Shown: one piece after another, positions 49,261-59,433 of the stretch
Position numbering within the stretch: position 1 is the first letter of the stretch
Layout: each line of letters starts with the position of its first letter
From: an uncultured Lachnospiraceae bacterium
GTDB lineage: Bacteria; Bacillota; Clostridia; Lachnospirales; Lachnospiraceae
Assembly (NCBI GenBank): GCA_910579465.1
Contig: CAJTUB010000007.1
Span: forward strand, 145,634 to 209,633
Length of the DNA stretch: 64,000 bases
Direction of reading: 5' to 3'
The notes under the pieces: model-generated
Told to the model about the DNA's origin: nothing
Database searches by the model: none
What the model saw: the letters and a program-made list of their open reading frames with translations, nothing else
Program-made: the position numbers and the translations under genes

Positions 49261-50379
49261 CTACTCGTATCCTGCCCCTTCCCTGCTTTCCATACCGGAA
49301 ACGGAATCCAGATGACTCTTTCTTAACTGTCCGCACGCCGCTCCGATATCTGCACCCAACTCTCTTCTAATAGTAACATTTATATTATATTTTTCAAGTG
49401 TTTTTCTGAAATTTAAAACATTTTTAAAACTTGACTGCCTGTAAGCCCGCTCTTTTACAGGGTTTACGGGAATCAAATTTACATGGCAATTTCTTCCATG
49501 TAAAAGCCTCCCGAGCTTTTCCGCTTCTTCCTTTGTATCATTTTCCTCTGCCACAAGACTATACTCATAGGTAATCCGGCGCCCCGTCTTTTCAAAATAA
49601 TCGTCACAGGCAGCAAGCACCTCCGAAAGCGGATAGCGGTTTGCCACCGGCATCAGCCGCCGCCTTACCGTATCATCCGGCGCATGCAGGGACAGCGCCA
49701 GCGTAACCGGAAGCCCTTCCTCCGCAAAACGCCGTATGTTTTCCACGATTCCGCAGGTGGACACGGTAATGTTGCGGATGCTCATTCCCTGCCCCTGCTC
49801 TGCGGTCAGAAGCCGCAGAAAGCGTACCAGATTGTCATAGTTATCCATCGGCTCACCGGTTCCCATAACAACGACATGCGACACCCTCTCCCCGGTCAGC
49901 TCCTGAATCCGGTAAATCTGCTCCAGCATTTCCGAAGGAAGTAGGTTCCGTTCCAGTCCCCCGAGCGTCGACGCACAGAACCGGCAGCCCATCCGGCATC
50001 CTGCCTGGGAGGAAATACAGACAGAGTTCCCGTGCTTATATTTCATAAACACGCTCTCGATTACCTTATCGTCCGGCAGTGCAAACAGAAACTTTACGGT
50101 TTCATCCTGTGCGGAAGAAAGGCGTTTTACCTCCCGCAGAACAACAAGCGAATAAACCTCCCTGAGACGATTCCTAAGTGTCTCCGGCAGGTTTGTCATG
50201 CAGGAAAAGTCCGTTACCTGCCGTTTATGCAGCCAGTCAAAAATCTGTGCCGCCCGGAATCTTTTCTCGCCAAGCCCCTCAAGCTCCTTCGTAAGCTCCG
50301 GCAGCGTATAGGATTTTATATCTTTCTTTTCTGACTCTTCTGTTTTTCCTTCTTCCATCTCTTCCCTTTCTCCCTCCAT
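49261..50379 (-). CDS. rlmN: 23S rRNA/tRNA A-2 methyltransferase RlmN
   Basis: A 372-residue radical-SAM enzyme that methylates C2 of A2503 in 23S rRNA and A37 in some tRNAs. It carries C-R-M-G-C-R-F-C (4Fe-4S cluster), G-T-G-E-P-M-D-N-Y, S-L-H-A-P and the Cys pair for the mechanism (later Cys in A-C-G-Q-L). The first 20 residues are a charged tail not found in all homologues. Confidence 0.95.
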   Translation of the reverse strand: MEGEREEMEEGKTEESEKKDIKSYTLPELTKELEGLGEKRFRAAQIFDWLHKRQVTDFSCMTNLPETLRNRLREVYSLVVLREVKRLSSAQDETVKFLFALPDDKVIESVFMKYKHGNSVCISSQAGCRMGCRFCASTLGGLERNLLPSEMLEQIYRIQELTGERVSHVVVMGTGEPMDNYDNLVRFLRLLTAEQGQGMSIRNITVSTCGIVENIRRFAEEGLPVTLALSLHAPDDTVRRRLMPVANRYPLSEVLAACDDYFEKTGRRITYEYSLVAEENDTKEEAEKLGRLLHGRNCHVNLIPVNPVKERAYRQSSFKNVLNFRKTLEKYNINVTIRRELGADIGAACGQLRKSHLDSVSGMESREGAGYE

Positions 50380-50432
50380 CTTCAGGAAATCTCACTTTCC
50401 GGCGTTTCCCTGCCTCCTGTCTGGCTTCTTCG

Positions 50433-51797
50433 TCAGGACGGCTTCCGGAACCTTGCTAAGAAAAAGCCGTCTGTTCCATGGACTCCCGGCAGCAGCTGGA
50501 GATATCCGTCCTTTGTCGTATCTGTCCAAAGCTTTTCGGAGAGAAACGGCTCTAAGCTCTCCGGCTGCATTCCACATTCCTTCAAAAAATAAAAGCCGCC
50601 CATGTTCTCTTCCTTGTTTAATGTGCAGGTGGAAAAAATTAATACTCCGCCCTTCTTTACATACCGGACGGCGTTCGCCAGAATCTTTCTTTGCAGGATA
50701 CAAAGCTCCTTTTCCCGTTCCCTTGTCATAAACAGCTTAATATCCGGCTTCTTTCCGAGAATGCCAAGACCGGAGCAGGGTACGTCCGCCAGCACGACGT
50801 CATAGCCCTCCGCATCCTCCTCCCGGTAAACCGTCGCGTCCAGACAGCGCACAGTAATACCCGGCAGGCGGCATCTCGCTTTATTCTCCTCAAGCAGCGC
50901 CGTCTTCGCGGCAGTACAGTCTCTTGCCTCTACGGTTCCGCCGCCGGACGAACATAAAATATCCGCCGCCAGCACCGATTTCCCGCCCGGCGCCGCGCAA
51001 AGGTCCAATACGCGCTCCCCGCCGGAAAGCCCGGCAGCAAAAACCGCCTGCATGGAACTCTCGTCCTGAATATAAAATGCGCCCTCGTGAAAAAGCGGCA
51101 GCGCTTCCGGCGAATCAATTCCAGACAGCCGCAGCGCCTCCGGGGAATACATGCCTTTTTCCGTCCGGATGCCTGCTTTTTGAAATACCCCGGCCAATTC
51201 TTCTACTCCTGTCGTATGTGTCATACAGCGCACCGATACCGATGTTTCCTCCTCTAAGAACGCTGCAAATATTTTTTCTGCTGTCTCCGTCCCGTACTGC
51301 TCCGTTATTTGTTCTACAAATGTCGTCGGCATCGAATAACGGACGGAAAGAAACTCCGTCAGGTTTTCCTCCGCCTTTGGATACGCAATGGTCCCTGTCC
51401 TTGCAACCGCCCTTGCTACTCCGTTGACAAATCCGGAAAGCCCGGAAAAGCCAAGCTTTTTTGTCAGCTTCACCGCCTCGTTGCAGGCAGCGCCTGCCGG
51501 TATCTTGTCCATAAACCGGAGCTGGTACACGGTGATCCGCAAAATTGCCGCCACCGCGGGCTTCATCTTACGGACCGGCGTTTTCGAAAACCGGTCAATG
51601 ATATAGTCTAACTCTGTCATCCGCTCCAGACATCCCGAAAACAGCCTTGTCGCAAGTGCCCTTTCCCGCTTCTCCTCTATCCTGACAAGATATTTTTCTT
51701 TTGCTTCATGGGAAAACTGCCCATCTTTGCATACGGCAAGCAGCATTTTCACTGCCGCCTCCCTTGCAGTCAGGAAGCCCCTTTCTTCCGCAGCCAT
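50433..51797 (-). CDS. rsmB: 16S rRNA m5C967 methyltransferase RsmB
   Basis: A 454-residue enzyme with a NusB-like RNA-binding N-terminal domain (about 1-135) and a SAM methyltransferase domain. Markers are L-D-L-C-A-A-P-G-G-K-S (SAM site), D-V-P-C-S-G-L-G and F-S-T-C-T-L-N-K-E-E-N, which hold the two Cys of the mechanism. It is preceded by yugP (3-bp gap) and followed by rlmN. Confidence 0.94.
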   Translation of the reverse strand: MAAEERGFLTAREAAVKMLLAVCKDGQFSHEAKEKYLVRIEEKRERALATRLFSGCLERMTELDYIIDRFSKTPVRKMKPAVAAILRITVYQLRFMDKIPAGAACNEAVKLTKKLGFSGLSGFVNGVARAVARTGTIAYPKAEENLTEFLSVRYSMPTTFVEQITEQYGTETAEKIFAAFLEEETSVSVRCMTHTTGVEELAGVFQKAGIRTEKGMYSPEALRLSGIDSPEALPLFHEGAFYIQDESSMQAVFAAGLSGGERVLDLCAAPGGKSVLAADILCSSGGGTVEARDCTAAKTALLEENKARCRLPGITVRCLDATVYREEDAEGYDVVLADVPCSGLGILGKKPDIKLFMTREREKELCILQRKILANAVRYVKKGGVLIFSTCTLNKEENMGGFYFLKECGMQPESLEPFLSEKLWTDTTKDGYLQLLPGVHGTDGFFLARFRKPS

Positions 51798-51799
51798 TC

Positions 51800-52483
51800 C
51801 TAATCTCTCCTTCTGCGTGCAATCAGAAGCAGCCGTAACAGCTGCAGGGTTGACGCGGCTGTAGCGGCAAGATACGTATAAGCTGCCGCACGCAATACCT
51901 TTTTCACCTTCGGCAGCTCCGTACTGCCGACCATACCACTGTCCCCGAGAATCGCAACCGCACGGGCGGACGCGTTAAACTCTACCGGCAGGGTGACAAT
52001 ATGGAACACGACCACAAAGGAAAACAAAAAGATACCGATCGGAACCAGGCTGTTGTACAGACCGAGCACCAGCCCGAGAATAAAGAGCGGCATGGAAAGC
52101 TGGTTCCCGAAATTTACGATTGGCACCAGAAAATGCCGCAGCCGGAGCGGCACATAGGACTCGCTGTCCTGGATGGCGTGCCCGCACTCATGCGCCGCCA
52201 CCCCGATTGCCGCAATCGACGTACTCTGGTACACCGTATCCGAAAGCCGCAGCGTCTTAGCAGCCGAATCATAGTGGTCCGTCAAATCTCCTTCTACCCT
52301 CTCGATTCTCACATCGGTAATTCCCGCGCCGTACAAAATCCGCTCTGCCGCTTCCGCCGCCGTAATCCCGCGGCTGGAAGCCACCTGGGAATACTTGGAA
52401 TAGGCATTCTTCATCCCTGCGGAAGCCCAAAGGGAAAGCGCCAGCCCGATAAGAATTAAAACATAAGTCCAGTCATAATACAA
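51800..52483 (-). CDS. yugP: YugP-type membrane zinc metallopeptidase
   Basis: A 227-residue protein with one N-terminal helix, the zinc motif A-A-H-E-C-G-H-A-I-Q (about 96-105) and three hydrophobic segments later. It belongs to the DUF/neutral zinc metallopeptidase family found between fmt and rsmB in many clostridia. Substrate unknown; probable membrane protein turnover. Confidence 0.88.
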   Translation of the reverse strand: MYYDWTYVLILIGLALSLWASAGMKNAYSKYSQVASSRGITAAEAAERILYGAGITDVRIERVEGDLTDHYDSAAKTLRLSDTVYQSTSIAAIGVAAHECGHAIQDSESYVPLRLRHFLVPIVNFGNQLSMPLFILGLVLGLYNSLVPIGIFLFSFVVVFHIVTLPVEFNASARAVAILGDSGMVGSTELPKVKKVLRAAAYTYLAATAASTLQLLRLLLIARRRRD

Positions 52484-52540
52484 TGTAACACCCTCCGTTT
52501 CTTTTCACTTGTGACCCGGATACCGCTAATGTCTTCGGGC

Positions 52541-53479
52541 TTAACTGCCGAATACCAGCCCCGGCACAAGCGGATACCCGCGTAAAAACTCCTCTGCCGT
52601 CATACGGCGTTTTCCCTCCGGCTGCAGCTCCTGCACCTTTAAAATGCCGTTTCCGGTCATAATCCAAAGCATCCCGTCCTTTACCGAAACTAACGTCCCG
52701 CACGGACAAGCCTCAAACCTGTCGTAAGAAACTGACGCCTTCCAAAACTTCAATGTCTTCCCCTGCCAGTAAGTATACGCACTTGGCCACAGACTTAGTC
52801 CGCGGATTGTACGTTCCAGGACTTCCGCCGGAGCGGTAAAGTCCAGCCTTCCCTGTTCCTTACGGAGCATTTTTGTATAGGTAGCTGCTTCATGCTCCTG
52901 CGGCACATAAACTGCCGTTCCCTCTTCTACCTGGGACAGTGCGGAAAGCAGCAGCGGTCCTGCGGCTGCCGCCAGCTTATCGTGGAGGCTCTGTCCGGTA
53001 TCCGCATCCGTAATCACGACCTCCTCCTTACACAGCATATCCCCGGTATCAATGCCCTCGTCCATCCGCATAATCGTAATACCGGTTTTCTTCTTCCCGT
53101 CAAGAATCGCCTGCTGGATCGGCGCAGCGCCCCGGTACTCCGGAAGCAGGGAGGCATGCACATTGATACAGCCGTACCTTGGAAGCGTAAGAATCTCCTC
53201 CGACAGAATCTGGCCGAATGCCGCCACTAAAATGACCTCCGGCGCCAGCTCCCTCAGCTGTGCCACTGATTCCGGTGCCTTTACCTTTTCCGGCTGGAGC
53301 ACCGGTATATGATACTCCTCTGCCAGAAGCTTAACCGGAGAGGCGGCAAGCTCCTTCCCGCGTCCTTTCGGACGATCCGGCTGTGTCACCACCGCCAGAA
53401 GCTCATGCTTTCCCGACTGCAGCAGGCTCTTCAATACTTCCGCCGCAATATCCGGCGTTCCCATAAAGACTGCTCTCAT
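52541..53479 (-). CDS. fmt: Methionyl-tRNA formyltransferase
   Basis: Fmt puts the formyl group on initiator Met-tRNA. The 312-residue protein has F-M-G-T-P-D, N-V-H-A-S-L-L-P-E-Y-R-G-A-A-P and G-I-T-I-M-R-M-D-E-G-I-D-T-G, the typical catalytic landmarks. I start at 53479 (ATG, AGGAGG 6 bases upstream); the longer frame adds a tail from the intergenic region. It follows def by 10 bp. Confidence 0.95.
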   Translation of the reverse strand: MRAVFMGTPDIAAEVLKSLLQSGKHELLAVVTQPDRPKGRGKELAASPVKLLAEEYHIPVLQPEKVKAPESVAQLRELAPEVILVAAFGQILSEEILTLPRYGCINVHASLLPEYRGAAPIQQAILDGKKKTGITIMRMDEGIDTGDMLCKEEVVITDADTGQSLHDKLAAAAGPLLLSALSQVEEGTAVYVPQEHEAATYTKMLRKEQGRLDFTAPAEVLERTIRGLSLWPSAYTYWQGKTLKFWKASVSYDRFEACPCGTLVSVKDGMLWIMTGNGILKVQELQPEGKRRMTAEEFLRGYPLVPGLVFGS

Positions 53480-53489
53480 ATGCTTCCTC

Positions 53490-53969
53490 CTATTCTTCTG
53501 ACGCTCCGGCATCATGCAGCTTTCCCTCTACCTTTTCCACGTAGACAATGCCGTCCAGATGGTCAATTTCATGGCAGAACGCGCGCGCCAGAAGCTCTGT
53601 CCCCTTAATTTCATACGGCTCCATCTTAAGGTTCAGGGCACGCACCGTAACCTCGTTCGGTCTGGTAACGGTTCCCGCCTTTCCCGGGACGCTTAAGCAG
53701 CCCTCATCCCCGGTCTGGCTTCCCGACGTAGCAATAATTTCCGGATTCAGCATCACAATCGGCTGGTTGCCCTCCGCTGTCACATCAATGACGACAATCC
53801 GCTTCAGAACGCCGACCTGCGGCGCCGCAAGTCCTACGCCGTTTGCCGCATACATCGTCTCTAACATATCCTGTACCAGCGCCCTTACTTTATCATTTAC
53901 CTCCGTTACCGGCTTGGCAACCTTCTGCAATACCGGGTCTCCCAATGTTCTTATTCTTCTTAACGCCAT
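53490..53969 (-). CDS. def: Peptide deformylase
   Basis: Def removes the formyl group from new proteins. The 159-residue metal enzyme has the three motifs G-V-G-L-A-A-P-Q-V-G, E-G-C-L-S-V-P-G and H-E-I-D-H-L-D-G. It lies between priA and fmt, a common clustering that pairs formylation with deformylation. Confidence 0.96.
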   Translation of the reverse strand: MALRRIRTLGDPVLQKVAKPVTEVNDKVRALVQDMLETMYAANGVGLAAPQVGVLKRIVVIDVTAEGNQPIVMLNPEIIATSGSQTGDEGCLSVPGKAGTVTRPNEVTVRALNLKMEPYEIKGTELLARAFCHEIDHLDGIVYVEKVEGKLHDAGASEE

Positions 53970-53987
53970 TGTCTTATCCTCCTGTTA

Positions 53988-56222
53988 TCAATAACCGTTG
54001 CATGGATTAAAATCAAATTGTATATTACATTTCACTGCAGCCTCTGTCAACTTCTTTTCCTCTGCCGCAGCCCGGCAAAACTGCATCAGGCGTTCGTAGT
54101 CAGGCGATTTTACATAAATGATATACCGGTACAAATCGTTCGCCTTTGCAAGACCTGCCGGAGCCGGTCCGATCAGCGTCCCCGTTTTTTCCTCCGGGAA
54201 AAGCATCCGGGAAAGCGAAACAGAGAGCCTCTTTGCACCCTGCAGGGCAGCCTCCTGTTCCTCCGCCTGTACCAGTACCGCCAGGATATGCGCCGCCGGA
54301 GGATACCGGAGCAGCCGACGGTATGCCATCTCCTGCCGGTAAAACGCAGGATAGTCCCCGGCTGCCGCCGCCGTAATGCTGTAATGCTCCGGCTGGTAGG
54401 TCTGGATTACTACCTCGCCCGGAAGCCGGTCCCTTCCTGCCCTGCCCGCAGCCTGTGCAAGCAGGCAGAACGTCCGCTCCGCCGCACGGTAATCCCCGGC
54501 ATAAAGCGACAGGTCTGCGGCAATAATGCCGACCAGCGTTACCCGCGGAAAATCATGTCCCTTGACAATCATCTGCGTACCGATTAAAACCTGTGCCTCT
54601 CCTTTGGAAAACTCCTCAATAATCTTATCATGCCCGCCCTTCTGCTTCGTGGTATCGGCATCCATGCGCAGCACCTTTACCTCCGGAAACTCCCGCAGCA
54701 CTGCCTCCTCTACCTTCTGCGTCCCGGTCCCGAACAGTCCGATATACTTCGAACCGCACGCCGGACAGAGCTTCGGCTGCTTCGTTTCATAGCCGCAATA
54801 ATGGCACAAAAGCGTCCCGCCCTTATGGAACGTAAGCGAAACATCGCAATGAGGACATTTCATCCCTTCGCCGCAGGCACGGCAGGAAACCGTACCCGCA
54901 TATCCCCGTCTATTTAAAAATAACATAACCTGCTCCCCTTTGGCAAGTCGTTCTTTCATCTGTTCCTTTAATTTTCTGCTGAAGATGGAACGGTTCCCGG
55001 CACGCAGCTCTTCCCGCAGGTCCACAATCTCCACCTGCGGCATCTGCGCCTCCTTGGCACGCTTTGTCAGGGTAAGCAGCCGGTACTGCCCGCTCTCTGC
55101 ACGGGAATACGCCTCTAAGGACGGGGTCGCGGAGCCTAACAGCAGGGAGGCTCCGGTCAGGGAGGCAAGATATTCTGCCGTCTCCCTTGCATGATACCGC
55201 GGCGTCCCCTCGCTCTTATATGCGCCCTCCTGCTCCTCGTCAATCATAATCAGGCCAAGCCGCTCAAACGGCGTAAACAACGCCGAACGCGGCCCGATCA
55301 TCACGTCGATTTCCCCGTTCACGGCACGCAGATACTGGTCGTACCGCTCTCCGGCGGAAAGTCTCGAATGCAGTACCGAAACGCGCTCACCGAAACGCTC
55401 ATAAAACCGACGCACGGTCTGAAACGTAAGGGAAATCTCCGGTATCAGCATAATTGCCTGCTTTCCCTCCCGGATGACCCGTTCAATCAGCTCAAGGTAC
55501 ACCTCGGTTTTGCCGCTTCCGGTTACCCCGAACAAAAGATACGTTCCCCGCTTTCCTTCCCTGTAGTCCTGCCAGACTGCCTCTACGGCTGCCTTCTGCT
55601 CCTCATTTAACTGCGGACGCTTCTCTGACCGTACTCCTGTTGCAGTATTGCGGTAGCAGGTTTCCTCCTGCATGGAAAAAATCCCGTCGCGGCAGACCGC
55701 TTCCACCGTTGCGGCGGAAATCCGGAGCTTCTGGAGCACCTCCCTGTAATCTGCCTCCGCCTTCCCGCGCAGTTCCTCTAACAGTCTGACACGCGCGGTA
55801 AACTTCCGTTCCACTGCCTCGTTATAATACTCCGTAAACCGTGCCTCATCTGCCACAGGCACCAGCGTCCGTTTCTTTACCTCCCTGACTGCCTGCTTGA
55901 CCGGAAGCACCGTCTTTAACGCTTCATTCATCGTTCCGCCAAAATGCTCCTTCATCCAGTAGGCAAGGGCAATAAACCGCCGTTCCAGGGAAACTGCTCC
56001 CTGCACTACGGATGCAATCTCTTTGGTGCGTGCCGGGTCAAACACGGGCGTATCCGACGTATCGATAATATAGCCCTCTACCATCCGCCCGCCTCCGCCA
56101 AACGGCACCTTTACCTTGGCTCCGGCAACCGCCTCCGCAAGAAGGGCATCCGGAATGGCATACTGATACGTTTTATCCAGTTTTTCCAGCGAAATGTCTA
56201 CAATTACATCGGCATACCGCAT
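53988..56222 (-). CDS. priA: Primosomal protein N' (PriA helicase)
   Basis: PriA restarts stalled replication forks. The 744-residue helicase has the 3'-binding domain, Walker A G-V-T-G-S-G-K-T-E, M-I-D-E-E-Q-E-G (DEEH-like), zinc Cys clusters (C-R-A-C-G, C-P-H-C, C-H-Y-C-G, C-P-A-C-G) and the motif V-L-I-G-T-Q-M-I-V-K-G-H-D-F-P. It heads the def-fmt run and follows murE with a 64-bp gap. Confidence 0.96.
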   Translation of the reverse strand: MRYADVIVDISLEKLDKTYQYAIPDALLAEAVAGAKVKVPFGGGGRMVEGYIIDTSDTPVFDPARTKEIASVVQGAVSLERRFIALAYWMKEHFGGTMNEALKTVLPVKQAVREVKKRTLVPVADEARFTEYYNEAVERKFTARVRLLEELRGKAEADYREVLQKLRISAATVEAVCRDGIFSMQEETCYRNTATGVRSEKRPQLNEEQKAAVEAVWQDYREGKRGTYLLFGVTGSGKTEVYLELIERVIREGKQAIMLIPEISLTFQTVRRFYERFGERVSVLHSRLSAGERYDQYLRAVNGEIDVMIGPRSALFTPFERLGLIMIDEEQEGAYKSEGTPRYHARETAEYLASLTGASLLLGSATPSLEAYSRAESGQYRLLTLTKRAKEAQMPQVEIVDLREELRAGNRSIFSRKLKEQMKERLAKGEQVMLFLNRRGYAGTVSCRACGEGMKCPHCDVSLTFHKGGTLLCHYCGYETKQPKLCPACGSKYIGLFGTGTQKVEEAVLREFPEVKVLRMDADTTKQKGGHDKIIEEFSKGEAQVLIGTQMIVKGHDFPRVTLVGIIAADLSLYAGDYRAAERTFCLLAQAAGRAGRDRLPGEVVIQTYQPEHYSITAAAAGDYPAFYRQEMAYRRLLRYPPAAHILAVLVQAEEQEAALQGAKRLSVSLSRMLFPEEKTGTLIGPAPAGLAKANDLYRYIIYVKSPDYERLMQFCRAAAEEKKLTEAAVKCNIQFDFNPCNGY

Positions 56223-56286
56223 GATGTCCCGTTTCCTCCTTCTTGTCCGGATCCCCGGATTCCGGGGAACCGCACGTCCTTCTCTG

Positions 56287-57792
56287 TTACAGGATTCCGA
56301 GACGCGCCCGCTCCTCCTCTGTCAGCTCCTCCACAACCTCACGGACCAGCTTCCTGTCATCCATCGGATACTTTACCCCGCGGATTTCCTGATAATCCTC
56401 GTGTCCCTTCCCGGCAAGCACAATCACATCGTCCTCTTTTGCATTGACAATCGCATAGCGGATTGCCTCTTTCCTGTCCGCTATCGTGACGCTCCCGCCG
56501 TCTGCCTTTTTCACGCCGGTCAGAATATCCTCTATAATTGCTTCCGGCTCCTCAAACCGCGGATTATCTGACGTAACAATCGTCAGGTCCGCGTAGCGGG
56601 AAGAAATCTCTCCCATCTCGAACCGGCGGCTCCGGGAGCGGTTCCCGCCGCAGCCAAACAGACAGACCAGACGCTTCGGCCCATACTCCCGCAGCGCCAC
56701 AAGCAGGCTCTTTAAACTCATCGCATTATGCGCATAATCAATCATCAATGAAAACTTCGGGGAAACCTCTACCGTTTCCAGCCTTCCTCTTACCTGTACT
56801 TCGGAGAGGGCCCGTTTCATTACCTCCACCGGAACCCCCTGCCGCATGCAGATGGCAACCGCCGTCAACGAATTATACACCGAAAACATCCCCGGTATCG
56901 GGACGGAAAATCCCGCCTCAAGTGCCCCCTCCGTACGGTAGGAAACCATCAGCTTCCCGTCCGTCCGGTGCAGGTCGATATCCGCCGCACGCAGGTCCGC
57001 TCCCTCTCCGCAGCCATAGGTCATTACCTCGCAGGTATGCCCCTGCAGCATCCGCTCCCTATACGGGTCGTCCGCGTTCAGGATTCCGTAACGGCACTGC
57101 CGGAACAGGCTTGCCTTACAGGCGGCATATTCCTCAAAGTCTGCATGCTCCCCCGGACCGATATGGTCCGGCTCAAGATTCGTAAAAATACCATAATCAA
57201 ACAAAATACCGGCAACACGGGAGAGCTTCAACCCCTGCGAGGACACCTCCATTACGACCGCCCGGCACCCGTTCTCCACCATTTCCCGGAGATATTTCTG
57301 TAATAGATAGGACTCCGGCGTCGTATGGTCCGCAGCCACTGTTTCTGCTCCGTTTTTGATTTCCACCGTTCCTACAAGACCTGCCTTGATGCCGACCGAC
57401 TCTAAGATATGGTGTACCATGTACGCCGTCGTCGTCTTTCCCTTTGTGCCGGTAATCCCGATGGTCGTAAGCTTCCTTGCCGGATACCCGAACCATGCCG
57501 CCGACATATAGGCAAGCGCCCTTCTGGTATCCTGAACAAGCACAAGCGTCACTCCTTCCGGAAGCGCCACCTCCCGCTCCGCCACAATCACGGAAGCGCC
57601 TGCCACAGCAGCAGTCTCTGCATATTCGTGTCCGTCGTATACAGCTCCGCTGATACAAAAAAAAGCGGAGCCGGACGGTACAGCCTTTCTCGAATCGTAA
57701 ACCAGCGCCGTTACCTCAGCCTCTTTTTCCCCCTGAATCCGTATTACGGAATGCTCCGCAAATAATTGCTCCAGCAATTCTCCTAGCTTCAT
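56287..57792 (-). CDS. murE: UDP-MurNAc-tripeptide ligase MurE
   Basis: MurE adds the third residue of the wall peptide. The 501-residue enzyme has G-T-K-G-K-T-T-T-A (P-loop), D-H-T-T-P-E-S (substrate loop) and S-D-N-P-R-F-E-E-P, where the D-N-P-R spelling points to meso-diaminopimelate as the added amino acid. The gene is not in the division cluster, as in Bacillus, but at the head of the priA run. A good AGAAGGAGAAGG leads the ATG; a weak promoter may sit in the 45 bases before it. Confidence 0.95.
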   Translation of the reverse strand: MKLGELLEQLFAEHSVIRIQGEKEAEVTALVYDSRKAVPSGSAFFCISGAVYDGHEYAETAAVAGASVIVAEREVALPEGVTLVLVQDTRRALAYMSAAWFGYPARKLTTIGITGTKGKTTTAYMVHHILESVGIKAGLVGTVEIKNGAETVAADHTTPESYLLQKYLREMVENGCRAVVMEVSSQGLKLSRVAGILFDYGIFTNLEPDHIGPGEHADFEEYAACKASLFRQCRYGILNADDPYRERMLQGHTCEVMTYGCGEGADLRAADIDLHRTDGKLMVSYRTEGALEAGFSVPIPGMFSVYNSLTAVAICMRQGVPVEVMKRALSEVQVRGRLETVEVSPKFSLMIDYAHNAMSLKSLLVALREYGPKRLVCLFGCGGNRSRSRRFEMGEISSRYADLTIVTSDNPRFEEPEAIIEDILTGVKKADGGSVTIADRKEAIRYAIVNAKEDDVIVLAGKGHEDYQEIRGVKYPMDDRKLVREVVEELTEEERARLGIL

Positions 57793-57837
57793 AACCTTCT
57801 CCTTCTACTCTTAATCATCCGGATTCCATTTCATCCG

Positions 57838-57870
57838 ACAAAAGGGGCCGCGCATCAAGCGACAGCCCCG
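57838..57870 (-). terminator. Terminator after glgA
   Basis: GGGGCTG/CGGCCCC with inner CGC/GCG pairing and TTTTGTC after it on the minus strand; 7 bases after the glgA stop. Related in sequence to other terminators in the window. Confidence 0.8.
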
Positions 57871-57876
57871 TCCGTT

Positions 57877-59322
57877 CTATTCTCCGAGCATATTCCGGTA
57901 TAAATCCTCATACTTCTTTGCCGAGGTCGCCCACGAAAAGTCTTCTGCCATTCCACGGTCTACCATCTTATTCCACTCTCTCTTTTTATTGTAATAAATA
58001 TGCTTTGCATAACGCACCATGGAAAGCATTTCATGTGCATTATAATTGGAAAAACCAAAACCGGTACCGGTACTCTCATATTCATTGTATGGTACCACCG
58101 TATCCCTCAGTCCGCCGGTCTCCCTGACAATCGGGACTGTCCCGTAGCGGAGGCTGATTAACTGGCTTAAACCACACGGTTCAAACAGGGAAGGCATAAG
58201 AAACGCATCCGAAGCGGCATAAATCCTGTGTGCCCTCTCGTTATTATAATAAATATTCGCCGAAACCCGTCCGTGATACTTCCACTCATAATGGCGGAAC
58301 AAATTCTCATACTTCGGGTCGCCGGTTCCAAGGATGACAAGCTGCGTATCCGTATCGCAAAGCTCCTCGAGCACGCACTGTACCAAGTCAAAACCCTTCT
58401 GGTCGGTCAAACGGGACACAATCCCGATCATAAACCGCTTTTCGTCCTGCTCCAACGCAAGCTCTTCCTGCAGGGCAAGCTTATTCTTTACCTTTTCCTT
58501 CCGGAAGTTCTGCGCATTATAATTCTGGATAAGATACGGGTCGGTTTCCGGATTATATTCCTCGTAATCAATCCCGTTTACGATACCACACAGGCAGTTC
58601 GAACGGGCACGCATCAGGCCGTCCAGTCCTTCTCCGTAAAATGCGCTCTTAATCTCACCGGCATAGGTCTCGCTTACCGTGGTAATATAATCCGCATAAA
58701 CGATACCGCCCTTTAAGTAGTTCGCATCCCCGTAAGCCTCCAGCTTATCCGGTGAAAAATAGTACCGGTCAAGCCCTGTAATATCCTGTACTGTCTTCTT
58801 GTCCCAGATTCCCTGGAACTTCAGGTTGTGAATCGTCATTACCGTCTTAATGCCGCGGTAAAAATCACCCTGTTCAAAGCTGTCATGCAGATATACCGGA
58901 ATCAGACCTGTCTGCCAGTCGTTACAGTGGATCAGGTCCGGACGGAAGCCTATCTGCGGCAGTGCCGACAATGCGGCACGGCAGAAGAAAGCAAACTTTT
59001 CGATATCTTCGTAAATATTTCCATAAGGCTTGTCACCGGCAAAATAATACTCGTTATCAATGAAGTAAAAGGTGACTCCGTCTACTACCGTTTCCAGAAC
59101 ACCGACATACTGGCGGCGCCATGCAAGCTCCATATAGAAATGCGTCTTATACTGCATCTTCTCCTTAAACTTCGCCGGAATCGCCAGATACTTCGGAATC
59201 ATAACACGTACATCATATCGCTCTTTGTCCAGATACTTTGGCAGAGCTCCCACTACATCGGCAAGACCGCCGGTTTTAATAAAGGGAACGCTTTCAGAAG
59301 CAACAAATAATATATTTTTCAC
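57877..59322 (-). CDS. glgA: Glycogen synthase GlgA
   Basis: GlgA builds alpha-1,4-glucan from ADP-glucose. The 481-residue GT5 enzyme has K-T-G-G-L-A-D-V-V-G (ADP-glucose loop), H-C-N-D-W-Q-T-G, I-G-I-V-S-R-L-T-D-Q-K-G and P-S-L-F-E-P-C-G-L-S-Q-L. I start at the GTG at 59322 since AGGAGG is 6 bases upstream. The rest of a glg operon is not in the window, so it seems to be a single gene. Confidence 0.95.
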   Translation of the reverse strand: MKNILFVASESVPFIKTGGLADVVGALPKYLDKERYDVRVMIPKYLAIPAKFKEKMQYKTHFYMELAWRRQYVGVLETVVDGVTFYFIDNEYYFAGDKPYGNIYEDIEKFAFFCRAALSALPQIGFRPDLIHCNDWQTGLIPVYLHDSFEQGDFYRGIKTVMTIHNLKFQGIWDKKTVQDITGLDRYYFSPDKLEAYGDANYLKGGIVYADYITTVSETYAGEIKSAFYGEGLDGLMRARSNCLCGIVNGIDYEEYNPETDPYLIQNYNAQNFRKEKVKNKLALQEELALEQDEKRFMIGIVSRLTDQKGFDLVQCVLEELCDTDTQLVILGTGDPKYENLFRHYEWKYHGRVSANIYYNNERAHRIYAASDAFLMPSLFEPCGLSQLISLRYGTVPIVRETGGLRDTVVPYNEYESTGTGFGFSNYNAHEMLSMVRYAKHIYYNKKREWNKMVDRGMAEDFSWATSAKKYEDLYRNMLGE

Positions 59323-59363
59323 GGTTCTCCTCCTCACGTATAGTAACTAACTTGCGTAGATTC

Positions 59364-59391
59364 AGTATACCATATTTTTCCTTGTTTGAAA
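59364..59391 (-). promoter_or_regulatory. Promoter of glgA
   Basis: TTTCAA (59386-59391) and TATACT (59364-59369), 16 bp apart on the minus strand; the -10 is strong, the -35 moderate. Confidence 0.6.
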
Positions 59392-59433
59392 AGCACTTTC
59401 TCGGAATCGTTTTTTGTTTTTTATTTTCTGCTT